Shown piece by piece: positions 1 to 9,000 of a DNA stretch of 64,000 nucleotides. Numbering within the stretch: position 1 is the first letter of the stretch; each line of letters opens with the position of its first letter. Location: assembly GCA_002725995.1 (NCBI GenBank), contig PBRQ01000095.1, forward strand, positions 1-64,000. Direction: 5' to 3'. Both the position numbers and the translations under genes were made by a program. Below the pieces are notes generated by a model. It searched no databases and was not told the origin of the DNA. It saw only the letters and a program-made list of their open reading frames with translations. The DNA comes from Gammaproteobacteria bacterium (GTDB lineage Bacteria > Pseudomonadota > Gammaproteobacteria > Pseudomonadales > Azotimanducaceae).

Positions 1-2640
1 AATCGGAGTACCTTTGCGAAACTTTAGCAGCCCTCGGAAGGCTGACTTTCGGGTCGTTTCTTCATTTGCATGCTTTGAAAATGCCAGGTAGGCCTCTTCA
101 TTTTTGGTTCTGGCGGCGATCTGAAGGTTGGAGATACTGCTCGGGTCCCACATGTGGGTCTCTCCACCGGATCGCCAGTGAAACTCTCCCGGGTTAGACA
201 GGACGGGGTGCAGGTTATTCGCTACATCCGGATATGCTGTCTCGTGGCGCTGGGTCATTTCCTGATACAGCACCGCAAAGCCCACTCCCTGTACGCGGCT
301 TGGTGTTCCTACAAAGCACCGGTTGACTATTTCGTCCGCGAGTCCTACCGCTTCAAATATCTGCGCCCCCTTGTAGGATTGAAGGGTGGAAATGCCCATC
401 TTGGCCATCACTTTCAAGATACCTTTCGCAACGCCCTTCTTGTATGCGGTGATGATGGCATCCGCATCAGGATATTCCGTCTTGTCCAGTTGCCCCTCGA
501 GCAGTGCCTGCTGCAATGCCTCGAATGCCAGGTAGGGGTTGATGGCATCTGCACCGAAGCCAGTAAGAAGGCAATGGTGGTGAACCTCTCTTGCCTCGCC
601 GGTTTCCAGTACGATGCCGATACGCGTGCGCTTCTCACTTTTAACCAGGTGATGGTGCACTGCGCCGCAGGCCATCAGTGAACTGAGCGGCATTTTTTCA
701 GCACTGATACTGCGGTCAGTAAGGATGAGAATTGGATATCCATCGTCGATAGCTGAGGAGGCTTCCCGGCAGATTCGATCAAGAGCCATCATCATGCCGC
801 TCTGGCCTGCTGATTTTTCATAGGTGATATCGATAACCCGGCTCTTCCAGCCGCGGTGGTCCATATGTTTCAGCGTGCTCAGCTCATCGTTGGACAGGAT
901 CAGGTGTGGAATTTTCAACCTGTGTGCATGGGCTTCTGTGGATTCCAACAGGTTACGTTCTGGCCCGATGAAACACTCCAGGGACATGACAATCTCTTCA
1001 CGAATTGAGTCGATGGAGGGGTTCGTTACCTGTGCGAATAACTGTTTGAAATAGTCGTAGATCATTCTCGACTGGTCAGAGAGGCAAGCGAGGGCTGAGT
1101 CGTTTCCCATGGACCCGAGAGGGTCCCGGAAAGTAGTCACCAGGGGTACGAGCATAAATTGCATGGTTTCAATGGTATAGCCAAAAGCCTGCATTCGAGC
1201 AAGGAGGGTCTCAGGTTCGAAGCCGTGATCATCTTTAACCGTCGGGATATCAACCAGCTCCAATTTCTGATCGTGCAACCACTGCCCATAAGGTCTTCTG
1301 CCGGAAAAGTCATCTTTGAGTTCATCGTCCGGAATCAAACGACCCTGATCAAAATCAATCAGGAACATTTTCCCTGGTTGCAACCGCCCCTTAAGCTTTA
1401 CGTTTTCAGGTTCTACGGGCAGCACACCCACCTCTGACGCCATGATAACCTTGTCGTCATGGGTGACGTAGTATCGGCTGGGTCGCAGGCCGTTACGATC
1501 AAGTACTGCTCCAATATACTTTCCGTCAGTAAAGGCGATTGAAGCTGGCCCATCCCAGGGTTCCATCAGGGCAGAATGAAATTCATAAAAATCTCTCTTC
1601 TGCTGCGACATGTTGGTATCTAATTGCCAGGCTTCAGGAACCATCATCATTACAGCTTCCTGCAAAGTACGGCCTGACAACAGCAGAAACTCAAGCACAT
1701 TGTCGAAGGTTCCGGAATCAGAGCAGTCTGGTTCGACAACGGGGAACAGTTTGTTGATGTCGTCACCAAATAATTTTGAGGTCGCCACACCTTGCCTGGC
1801 GGTCATCATATTCTTGTTGCCGCGCAGGGTGTTGATTTCACCATTGTGGCTCATATAACGATTGGGTTGAGCCCGATCCCAGGAGGGAAACGTGTTGGTG
1901 CTGAACCTGGAGTGCACCATGGCTAGGTGAGTCTCGTAGGCTTCGTTTTCCAGGTCACAGTAGAAAGGAAACAGCTGCTCTGGTGTCAGCATACCTTTAT
2001 AGACGATCACTTTTGATGACAGGCTGCAGGCATAGAGGCCTTGAGATTTTGTCATCCTGGAGCTTGCCTCTGGCGTTTCGGTCATCCTTCTGCGGATGAT
2101 GTAGAGGGCGCGTTCAAATGCATCTGAGTCATCAAGGTTTGAGCCGATGAACAGTTGCTCCATGGCAGGCATAGCTTCGAGAGCGGCGGGTCCCACATCT
2201 GCCTTTGAAGGGTCTACAGGGATACGCCGCCAGGCTAGGAAGCGCTGTCCTTCTCCATGGATGATATCTTCTATAGAGCGCTTGTACTCAGTCCGAAGGC
2301 GGGTGGTTTGAGGCAGGAAAATGTTACCGACGGCGTAACGGCCTGGTACGGGCAGTGAAATGTCTAATTCGGTTGCGATCTGGAGAAAAAGGGAATGCGG
2401 AAGGGCGGTCAGAATGCCGGCGCCATCACCTGTGTTTTTCTCGAACCCGCGGCCACCCCGGTGTGCCATTCTCGAATTAATGTGAGAAGCGTCCAGCATG
2501 ATCTGATGGCTGGGCCTGCCCTTAATGTCAGCAACAAATCCGACGCCACATGAGTCTTTTTCAAAAGCAGGGTCATACAGCCCTGTGGGTTCAGGAAAAC
2601 CTACCTTGCCATCAAATCTTTTATTTCTCATTGTTTTCAT
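1..2640 (-). CDS. gltB: Glutamate synthase large subunit, C-terminus cut by window edge
   Basis: My translation of the minus strand from the ATG at 2640 is open to base 1 (880 codons); the ORF track misses it because no stop lies in the window. It starts MKTMRNKRFDGK and reaches YDPAFEKDSCGVGF, where Cys31 would become the N-terminal nucleophile of the class II glutaminase domain after propeptide removal. GatII features follow (HSRFSTNTFPSW, MSHNGEINTLRGN), then the central domain and the beginning of the FMN synthase domain. The enzyme makes glutamate from 2-oxoglutarate and glutamine-derived ammonia using NADPH or ferredoxin. The usual length is about 1500 residues, so about 600 are missing. 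An in-frame ATG at 2631 is an alternative start. The partner gltD would lie off the left edge. Confidence 0.95.
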   Translation of the reverse strand, partial: MKTMRNKRFDGKVGFPEPTGLYDPAFEKDSCGVGFVADIKGRPSHQIMLDASHINSRMAHRGGRGFEKNTGDGAGILTALPHSLFLQIATELDISLPVPGRYAVGNIFLPQTTRLRTEYKRSIEDIIHGEGQRFLAWRRIPVDPSKADVGPAALEAMPAMEQLFIGSNLDDSDAFERALYIIRRRMTETPEASSRMTKSQGLYACSLSSKVIVYKGMLTPEQLFPFYCDLENEAYETHLAMVHSRFSTNTFPSWDRAQPNRYMSHNGEINTLRGNKNMMTARQGVATSKLFGDDINKLFPVVEPDCSDSGTFDNVLEFLLLSGRTLQEAVMMMVPEAWQLDTNMSQQKRDFYEFHSALMEPWDGPASIAFTDGKYIGAVLDRNGLRPSRYYVTHDDKVIMASEVGVLPVEPENVKLKGRLQPGKMFLIDFDQGRLIPDDELKDDFSGRRPYGQWLHDQKLELVDIPTVKDDHGFEPETLLARMQAFGYTIETMQFMLVPLVTTFRDPLGSMGNDSALACLSDQSRMIYDYFKQLFAQVTNPSIDSIREEIVMSLECFIGPERNLLESTEAHAHRLKIPHLILSNDELSTLKHMDHRGWKSRVIDITYEKSAGQSGMMMALDRICREASSAIDDGYPILILTDRSISAEKMPLSSLMACGAVHHHLVKSEKRTRIGIVLETGEAREVHHHCLLTGFGADAINPYLAFEALQQALLEGQLDKTEYPDADAIITAYKKGVAKGILKVMAKMGISTLQSYKGAQIFEAVGLADEIVNRCFVGTPSRVQGVGFAVLYQEMTQRHETAYPDVANNLHPVLSNPGEFHWRSGGETHMWDPSSISNLQIAARTKNEEAYLAFSKHANEETTRKSAFRGLLKFRKGTPI

Positions 2641-3111
2641 AGTTGGCTAGAGCGTCTGGTAATGACCCATAGCAGGAACGTTGGATGCTACGGCGTGCTT
2701 CACGCCAGACAGGGTGCTAAACAGATCGAACGGGATACCTACTCATTTGGGGGTCAGGAACAATAACATCCGACCGTCCAAAGTCAATATATAGGCACAG
2801 ACCGCGCCGATAGTTTTTCCTGTAGGTCATTGAAAAATAAGACATTCATTAAGATGGAGTTTTGATGGAGATTTTGCTGTAGCGATCCCCAGGCGCAAAA
2901 AACGCACTGGATTCAGCTGGAAGCTGCTCTATTTGGGGCGTCGTTTGATTTCAGTCTCGAACATTCCCTGTAGTTGGCGGCCGCTTGACCCGGGGGCAGG
3001 CAGCAATATTATTCCAGGCAGGGGCCTGATATTCCCTCAAAACTTATCGCGGGTGCTATAATCCGGGCCCGCTGAATACGAGCCAATAAAAGGATAAATC
3101 AAGGAGCTACA
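2641..3111. other. Divergent intergenic region between gltB and mdh
   Basis: These 471 bases carry no convincing ORF and must hold the promoters for both flanking genes. On the gltB side there is a short perfect hairpin (GGCGTG-CTT-CACGCC, near 2692-2706), nested between GTCTGG and CCAGAC, which could form a leader structure in the gltB transcript. On the mdh side there is an extended -10 promoter element, listed separately. I see no repeat or RNA gene. Confidence 0.5.
3054..3062 (+). promoter_or_regulatory. Extended -10 promoter element upstream of mdh
   Basis: TGCTATAAT combines a perfect TATAAT with the TGn extension, about 50 bases before the mdh start. No strong -35 hexamer is visible, which is usual for extended -10 promoters. 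The mdh ribosome binding site AAGGAG lies 5 bases before the ATG. Confidence 0.6.
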
Positions 3112-4092
3112 ATGAAATCGCCAGTCAGGGTCGCAATTACGGGTGCTGCAGGACAGATCAGCTATTCCCTCCTATTTAGGGTAGCAGCAGGGCAGATGCT
3201 CGGAGACGACCAGCCACTTATTCTGCAACTTCTTGAAATTCCGCCTGCCATGGATGCACTAGGCGGCGTTGTGATGGAACTGGATGATTGCGCCTTTCCG
3301 CTGGTGCAGGAAATAGTAGCGACTGACAATCCCGATGAAGCGTTTAAGGATGTTGATTATGCGCTGCTCGTGGGGTCTAGACCCAGGGGTCCTGGAATGG
3401 AACGAAAGGACCTGCTTGAAGCCAATGCACAGATTTTTTCGGTACAGGGGAAGTCCCTGAATGACAATGCCTCGAAGGGCGTCAAGATGCTCGTGGTGGG
3501 AAATCCTGCCAATACAAATTGCCTGATAGCGCAGCGTAATGCCCCCGATATAGATCCGGGGCAATTTACAGCAATGACTCGTCTGGACCACAACCGGGCG
3601 GCGGCGCAATTGGCACAGAAAACGGGAAACCATGTATCGAGTGTGGCTGACCTTGCGATTTGGGGGAATCATTCCGCGACTCAGTATCCGGATGTGACAC
3701 ATGCAACCGTTGCTGGTACTCCAGCCATGGATCTGGTTGGACAATCATGGGTGGCTGATGATTTCATCCCGGTTGTACAGCAGCGTGGAGCTGCGATCAT
3801 CAAGGCTCGAGGACTGTCCAGTGCCGCTTCCGCTGCAAATGCAGCAATCGAGCACATGCGTGATTGGGTTGCAGGTACCAATGGCGAGACTGTCAGCATG
3901 GGTGTCTATTCCGATGGCAGCTATGGTGTTGCCGAGGGCCTTATTTACTCCTTTCCCTGTACTTGCGATGGCGGAAAATGGAGCATAGTCCAGGGGCTGG
4001 ATATCAACGACTTTTCCCGCGGCAAGATGACGGACACGGAAACCGAGCTGGTGGAGGAAAGAGATGCGGTTAAGCACCTGTTGCCCTCCTGA
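3112..4092 (+). CDS. mdh: NAD-dependent malate dehydrogenase
   Basis: The product (326 residues, the normal length of the cytosolic-type family) interconverts malate and oxaloacetate in the TCA cycle. Visible features are the NAD-binding GAAGQI (11-16), the substrate-binding loop [12 protein letters not shown] with Arg92 and Arg98, RLDHNR with Asp159 and Arg162, and the catalytic His187 in WGNHSATQ. The ATG is preceded by AAGGAG at good spacing. The gene stands alone behind its own extended -10 promoter. Nothing is odd in the sequence. Confidence 0.95.
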   Translation: MKSPVRVAITGAAGQISYSLLFRVAAGQMLGDDQPLILQLLEIPPAMDALGGVVMELDDCAFPLVQEIVATDNPDEAFKDVDYALLVGSRPRGPGMERKDLLEANAQIFSVQGKSLNDNASKGVKMLVVGNPANTNCLIAQRNAPDIDPGQFTAMTRLDHNRAAAQLAQKTGNHVSSVADLAIWGNHSATQYPDVTHATVAGTPAMDLVGQSWVADDFIPVVQQRGAAIIKARGLSSAASAANAAIEHMRDWVAGTNGETVSMGVYSDGSYGVAEGLIYSFPCTCDGGKWSIVQGLDINDFSRGKMTDTETELVEERDAVKHLLPS

Positions 4093-4206
4093 GAACACTT
4101 GCTGTTCATTAGCAGCCGTTCATGAGTAGTAGGACTGGTATTTCTTGATCTGACTGCTATTATTTTGGCACAAGAACTCGATCGATTTTTCGGCACGAGG
4201 TTGGCC

Positions 4207-5403
4207 ATGTCAAGAATACTTGTTCTAGTCATTTCCGGTTACCTGATTAGTTTTACAGCACAGGCAGATTTGTCGGTAGATCTGCCTTTTGTTGAAAAGC
4301 TCAAGGCGCCAGACCATTCCTGGGTGTGGGTCATCGATGGTGTTGGTGACTTCACCAAATCTCGATTATTCGACACCACCAACGGCAAGATGCTGGGGAT
4401 GTTATCAACTGGATACTGGAGCGGTGGATTGGTCCTGCCATCTGGTGGTCGTGATATCTACGCGATTCAAACGCACTACTCGCGCTCTACACGTGGAGAG
4501 CGAACAGACATTCTTGCCATCTATGACCCCCAAACGTTGCTGCCGAAGGGCGAAATCGAGATTCCACCCAGGCGCATGTCCGGCTTAATACAAAAAGGAC
4601 TCTCCTCTGTAACTGCTGATAATAATTTTCTGGTGGTTCAGAACTTTACGCCGGCGCAAAGTATTTCGATTATTGACCTTAGTAACCAACGATTTGTTGC
4701 AGAGATAGAATCACCAGGTTGTACCGGTGTGTATGCCAACAGCAGTGTCACTTTCTCAGCGATTTGCGGCGATGGCAGTCTTATGTGGGTACAGATGAAT
4801 GCTTCGGGGAATGTTATCGATAAGGGGTTTACCGAGCCATTCTTTGATTCCTATGAAGACCCGGTTGCGGCTGACGGTGTCCGTGTTGATGACCAATGGC
4901 TGTATGCTTCTCACAACGGCTATGTTTATCCCGTCGATGTATCGGATATCGTACCTGTTGCTGCTGAGCGCTGGAGCTTTCTCTCTGATCAGGAGCGAGC
5001 TGCCGGTTGGCGATTCGGGGGATTCAATCATATAAACGCTCACCCGCAAAGCAGGAGACTGTTTATCCTGATGCAGGATGGAGGCGAAGACTCCTATGAA
5101 GAGCCCGGTACGGAAGTCTGGGTATTTGACATCGATAGCCATGAGCGAGTGGCACGATTTGAACTTGAGCACATGGCTATGGGGTTGGAGGTTAGTTTGG
5201 AAGATAAGCCTCATCTTTATACCAGTGCGGTGGTCTTTCCCATCCCCACCTGGGCTGTTGTGATGTTGGCTGTGTTTGGTCATGAAAGCAGCCTGATGGA
5301 TATCGCTGACTTTGGCCTTGATATCTATGAGGCTGAGACGGGTGAGCTTGAGCGTACAATCGAGAACGTTACATCGACACCTACACTTATGCAGGGATGG
5401 TAG
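4207..5403 (+). CDS. Amine dehydrogenase heavy (beta-propeller) subunit, MauB/AauB-like
   Basis: The track begins at a TTG (4165); I prefer the ATG at 4207, which has ACGAGG upstream and gives a clean Sec signal peptide (MSRILVLVISGYLISFTAQA). The mature protein of about 378 residues resembles the heavy chain of methylamine or aromatic amine dehydrogenase, a periplasmic seven-bladed propeller that binds the quinone-bearing light chain (segments SWVWVIDGVGDFTKSR and HINAHPQSRRLFILMQDGG). The next gene is the light chain, which supports the call. The enzyme oxidatively deaminates primary amines and passes electrons to a copper protein or cytochrome c. The substrate, methylamine or an aromatic amine, cannot be told from sequence. 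Confidence 0.85.
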   Translation: MSRILVLVISGYLISFTAQADLSVDLPFVEKLKAPDHSWVWVIDGVGDFTKSRLFDTTNGKMLGMLSTGYWSGGLVLPSGGRDIYAIQTHYSRSTRGERTDILAIYDPQTLLPKGEIEIPPRRMSGLIQKGLSSVTADNNFLVVQNFTPAQSISIIDLSNQRFVAEIESPGCTGVYANSSVTFSAICGDGSLMWVQMNASGNVIDKGFTEPFFDSYEDPVAADGVRVDDQWLYASHNGYVYPVDVSDIVPVAAERWSFLSDQERAAGWRFGGFNHINAHPQSRRLFILMQDGGEDSYEEPGTEVWVFDIDSHERVARFELEHMAMGLEVSLEDKPHLYTSAVVFPIPTWAVVMLAVFGHESSLMDIADFGLDIYEAETGELERTIENVTSTPTLMQGW

Positions 5404-5523
5404 TACCGGTGTTTATTCCAGTTGTTCCGGGTCCGAGCCTTGCCGTATGTTGTTCTCTGGCGATATATGGAGTCAATCGGGGACTGGCACGTAATCTAAC
5501 GGTGAACAGGAGAGCGGACCAAT

Positions 5524-6042
5524 ATGTCTCGTTTTGACAAGTGGTTGGAAAGGAGAGCTCGAAACATTGCGCGCAAAACCTCACGCAGGTTCTTCCTGGC
5601 TAAACTGGGAACAGTGCTCGTTGGCGCTTCGGCTTACCCGCTTCTGCCAATTGCTCGGTCTCAGGCTACGGCACTTGCCTCAGAGACTGATCCGGGTAGC
5701 GCGGAAGACTGCGAGTATTGGCGATACTGTGCCATAGATGGATTCCTATGTGCCTGTTGCGGTGGCACTGCGAGTAGTTGTCCCCCGGGCACGGCCCTTT
5801 CTCCGATTACCTGGATAGGTACCTGCAGAAATCCGGCTGATGGCAAGAATTACATCATCTCCTACAATGATTGCTGCGGCCAAAGCGCCTGCGGGCGATG
5901 TCAATGTATGCGAAATGAGGGAGACAAACCTATCTATCTGACGTCGCAGGCAAATGATATCAACTGGTGTTCTGGCAGCGCTGCAGATATGGTCTACAAC
6001 TGCTCGATTGCTGCCATTATGGGTGTGGAAGATGAAGCCTAG
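5524..6042 (+). CDS. mauA: Amine dehydrogenase light chain, tryptophan tryptophylquinone subunit
   Basis: This 172-residue protein has a twin-arginine signal (TSRRFFLAKLG, Arg21-Arg22) followed by a hydrophobic stretch. The mature part has the cysteine-rich MauA pattern: YWRYCAIDGFLCACCGG, SCPPGT, SYNDCCG, CGRCQC. The two tryptophans that form the TTQ cofactor are in the expected places, Trp97 (PITWIGTC) and Trp148 (NDINWCSG), as are the aspartates matching Asp32 and Asp76 of the Paracoccus enzyme (Asp72, Asp116). Folding needs many disulfides plus Trp hydroxylation and cross-linking. The known makers of that cofactor (MauG, MauE, MauD) are not encoded nearby. Its 3' end overlaps the cytochrome gene. 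The gene symbol follows the light-chain family; an AauA-type enzyme is equally possible. Confidence 0.9.
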   Translation: MSRFDKWLERRARNIARKTSRRFFLAKLGTVLVGASAYPLLPIARSQATALASETDPGSAEDCEYWRYCAIDGFLCACCGGTASSCPPGTALSPITWIGTCRNPADGKNYIISYNDCCGQSACGRCQCMRNEGDKPIYLTSQANDINWCSGSAADMVYNCSIAAIMGVEDEA

Positions 6043-6445
6043 CACCGTCTTGTGGATCGCGATCTGCACCAGCCTGTGCGCTGGAATGGTCTGGGCAGGG
6101 CCTCGTTCGGACTATATGCTCAATTGCCAGGGCTGCCACTTGCCTGATGGCAGCGGTGTTGTTGGCAAGGTCCCATCGTTTGCTGATCTGGGGAATTTTC
6201 TTAACGTAGATGGTGGGCGTGAATTTATTGTTAGGGTACCTGGTACAGCCCAGTCAAAACTATCCGATGCAAATACCGCCCGGGTTTTGAACTGGATACT
6301 GGAAAATTTCAGTGCTTCTTCACTTCCCGATGAGTTCATCCCCTATTCAAGGGAGGAAGTTGCAGCTCTCAGGTCGGTCCGCCTTGACGATATTGGCTCG
6401 GAAAGGGCAAGACTTGTAAGCAGAATTGAGGCGTTGGGTACCTGA
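6032..6445 (+). CDS. Small periplasmic monoheme cytochrome c
   Basis: The ORF track starts at 5954 inside the light-chain gene; the ATG at 6032 overlaps the light-chain stop by 11 bases and gives a signal peptide (MKPSTVLWIAICTSLCAGMVWAGP). One heme site is visible, CQGCH at residues 32-36. The protein is 137 residues. After the heme motif there is no further methionine or histidine, so the usual distal Met ligand is absent and the heme could be five-coordinate or unusually ligated. Overlap with the light-chain gene suggests it accepts electrons from the amine dehydrogenase or takes part in its maturation. The function is inferred from context. Confidence 0.75.
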   Translation: MKPSTVLWIAICTSLCAGMVWAGPRSDYMLNCQGCHLPDGSGVVGKVPSFADLGNFLNVDGGREFIVRVPGTAQSKLSDANTARVLNWILENFSASSLPDEFIPYSREEVAALRSVRLDDIGSERARLVSRIEALGT

Positions 6446-6533
6446 CTCTTCGTTTGGAGTTTACTGTTGATCGTACCCTGTGAGAGCCCTTCAGCTTGGT
6501 CTATACTGGTAATCTCATCTCCAGAAGCAGAGC

Positions 6534-7466
6534 ATGTGTATGTCTATCCAGGCAAACATTACAGGCAACTACAGCGAATCAGCTCAATATCCATCCGCGG
6601 CCGTTAATATTACCAATCACTGTAACCTGCAGTGCAGACATTGCTTTGTCTTCAGGGAAGGCAATCCGAATGAAGCACCTGCTTCGATTCGCGATGAAAT
6701 GGCTGACGATGTGATGCTCGATACCCTCGAAAAATTGCGGGACCGTCATCAGATTAAGCAGATGCTTTGGATGGGCGGTGAACCCATGCTGAAGCCAAAG
6801 CTATTGAAAAAAGGTGTCAGGCTTTTCCAGCAGAACACGATCACGACTAACGGCACGGCGCCGCTGATTGATTTCGGTGAGGATCTACTCTATGTCATTA
6901 GCATGGATGGTCCTGAAGATCTGAATGATGCTATCCGGGGTGATGGTGTTTATCGGAAGGTTCTTGGCAATATCGAACATCTACCGCCAGATTTCGGCTC
7001 CCAGGTTCAGGTGCAAACGGTCGTTACGCGAAGGAATCATCAGCGAATGGAAGAGCTGGTGTCATCTATTATGCAAACCAGGGTTGGCTGGATGACTTTC
7101 TCTTTCATGGTGCCAAAGAATGGTGAACTGGACAATCCCGATGTATGGGGTACGAATGAAGAGCGTGTGGAAGCTGTTCAGACAATTATGGAGTTAAAGC
7201 GCAAGTACCCTCGATTCATCCGTAACAGCATGCGCCATCTGGAATTGATGATGCCCCCTTATGCGGAACGGGTGACCTCCACTTGTCCCGCCTTACAATC
7301 TGTACTGTCTCTGTATCTTGAAGGAGATCACTTTACGACTCCCTTTTGCTGCTATGGCAACGATGTAGACTGTGCCCGGTGTGGGGCCTGGGTCGTGTTC
7401 CACAGGGCGGACAGAATGGAGAGAGCAGGGCTTGTAGACTGGGAATCCGAAACCCAGGGAGGTTAG
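6534..7466 (+). CDS. Radical SAM protein linked to the amine dehydrogenase genes
   Basis: The 310-residue product has the radical SAM signature CNLQCRHC (Cys30, Cys34, Cys37) and a following GGEP motif (WMGGEPMLK), both needed to bind the [4Fe-4S] cluster and S-adenosylmethionine. Near the C-terminus lie Cys251, Cys272, Cys273, Cys280 and Cys283 (FCCYGNDVDCARCG), reminiscent of SPASM-type auxiliary cluster ligands. It follows the cytochrome gene by 88 bases on the same strand. Peptide-modifying radical SAM enzymes of this architecture cross-link residues in substrate proteins, so a role in light-chain maturation is plausible but is inference. It carries no signal peptide, so it would act in the cytoplasm before Tat export. 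Confidence 0.75.
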   Translation: MCMSIQANITGNYSESAQYPSAAVNITNHCNLQCRHCFVFREGNPNEAPASIRDEMADDVMLDTLEKLRDRHQIKQMLWMGGEPMLKPKLLKKGVRLFQQNTITTNGTAPLIDFGEDLLYVISMDGPEDLNDAIRGDGVYRKVLGNIEHLPPDFGSQVQVQTVVTRRNHQRMEELVSSIMQTRVGWMTFSFMVPKNGELDNPDVWGTNEERVEAVQTIMELKRKYPRFIRNSMRHLELMMPPYAERVTSTCPALQSVLSLYLEGDHFTTPFCCYGNDVDCARCGAWVVFHRADRMERAGLVDWESETQGG

Positions 7467-7537
7467 CTGCTAATTGTTAACCTTGGTCGACAATAGGATT
7501 CTCTCATTTTAGTGTCATATTAAGGTTAGTTATAGGG

Positions 7538-8866
7538 TTACTGGGTTGGCTGCGCGATCAGAAGTGTCGCCGGCTGTGTCCCTGTATTGCTGATTGCAAC
7601 AGGATCTGCACAGGCGGGAATGTAATAGCCTTCTTCCGGTAAAAGTTGTTGTTTTCCGAGGGTCAGTGAACCCTCAACGCTGATCACCAGACAATAGTGA
7701 TCAGCATCAATCGTCTCGTCCGTTCCCGGTTGCAGGAGAATTCGCGTTACCTTGAATTCTTCAAAGTCAGCTATCAGGGATTCTGTTTCAGAAAGTTGCT
7801 GAATTTCTGTGACACCCACGGAACTGATCTGTGCTTGATCCAATGCTTCTTTTGTATCCCATTGATTCTGGGTCAGAACTTTCTGCGCAAATGACAGGAT
7901 GTATCGTTCGTAGTGTGGGGTTTGAAACTCAATAACTCTGACGCCATGCTGCAGCGAGTGTGGTACACGAGGATTCACCTGTATGACATCCCCTACCTGC
8001 AGGCTGCACTTCGCAGTAAACAGGTTCATTGCCTCGCGAAGGTGTTGCTCCTGGGTTAACAGCGATGGATCGATTTTGCTGTACCAATCCGAGACTGTTT
8101 TTGCAGGCACCAGGCCATCCTCCGCTACCTGCGCTTCTGATCGGATTTCATCCAATCTGTTGTCGATCTTGTCGCGTACCAGACGGTAGTTATTGACGGA
8201 TGTGAGGTAGGCATCTTTGAACTGTTGTTCGTCGGCGTAGTCATCAATTATGTCTGGGTTGAAACCAAGGCGAATTTCACCAACGGAGTCCGACCAGGCA
8301 TTCTCGTCAACATGCGTCACTACATAAACTTCGCGCTTTTGCCTGTGCAGTTCAAAATACAGATCACCCAATACCTCTCTGGGAGAAGGGTCGAGTATCT
8401 TCAGCAGTATGGGCGTGAGCTTCTTGGTGCCGGTGATGATTGTTGCAAACGCATCCAGGATCCACGGCAGGGGAACCCCCTGAATAGTGCAGATGCCTCG
8501 TTCCTCAATACCCGTATACCAGATTTCCCGCCCCCAGGGTTTAGGAATCTGCCCGGTGTCCAGTTTAAGTGGTATTTTAAGGTTAATATCTGAAAGTTGA
8601 AGTGCCTCTATCAGATTAGTGTAGGCGTGCTGGAAACCATCCGCCTGTTCGTCAATCGTTTTGCTAAGCGAATCCAGATCCGTTGTAAATGCAGCGTGCA
8701 ATTCACCTTCGTTGTAGTAGCAGACGACGGCGATGGTTATTGAAAGCCCGGTTGAATAGTGTTGAACATGATCGAACTCGAATGTCACACAGGTTTCTTC
8801 GCCCGTATCAAGCAAGCTGGATACGGCCTTGGTCGGGTTGAAAACTTTTCCGAGGGATTTGATCAT
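7538..8866 (-). CDS. Type I mannose-6-phosphate isomerase-like cupin protein
   Basis: The product (442 residues) has features of class I phosphomannose isomerases: KPWGREIWYTG (around residue 109), and a cupin segment GDVIQVNPRVPHSLQHG followed by VIEFQTPHYER. The C-terminal third looks like a second cupin domain (HYCLVISVEGSLTLG, GYYIPACADP). Family members interconvert mannose-6-phosphate and fructose-6-phosphate with a bound zinc. The protein is longer than E. coli ManA (391 residues) and the central region is divergent, so another sugar or a non-catalytic role is possible. It is convergent with the radical SAM gene and divergent from ada/alkA. Confidence 0.6.
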   Translation of the reverse strand: MIKSLGKVFNPTKAVSSLLDTGEETCVTFEFDHVQHYSTGLSITIAVVCYYNEGELHAAFTTDLDSLSKTIDEQADGFQHAYTNLIEALQLSDINLKIPLKLDTGQIPKPWGREIWYTGIEERGICTIQGVPLPWILDAFATIITGTKKLTPILLKILDPSPREVLGDLYFELHRQKREVYVVTHVDENAWSDSVGEIRLGFNPDIIDDYADEQQFKDAYLTSVNNYRLVRDKIDNRLDEIRSEAQVAEDGLVPAKTVSDWYSKIDPSLLTQEQHLREAMNLFTAKCSLQVGDVIQVNPRVPHSLQHGVRVIEFQTPHYERYILSFAQKVLTQNQWDTKEALDQAQISSVGVTEIQQLSETESLIADFEEFKVTRILLQPGTDETIDADHYCLVISVEGSLTLGKQQLLPEEGYYIPACADPVAISNTGTQPATLLIAQPTQ

Positions 8867-9000
8867 TGATGGATGAAATTATAGCTGGTTATGGTCCAGA
8901 TATACCTATTTAGCGGGCTGGTTCAAATGGAAGGATCATCAGAAATAGCCAGGTCCGATTTTGGCTAGTATCACTGCGGTCTCGAGAATATGATTCTCCC

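Noticed and set aside
3259-3744. 161-codon antisense ORF opposite mdh
   Set aside because: It is a shadow of the mdh coding frame with no recognisable family and no ribosome binding site.
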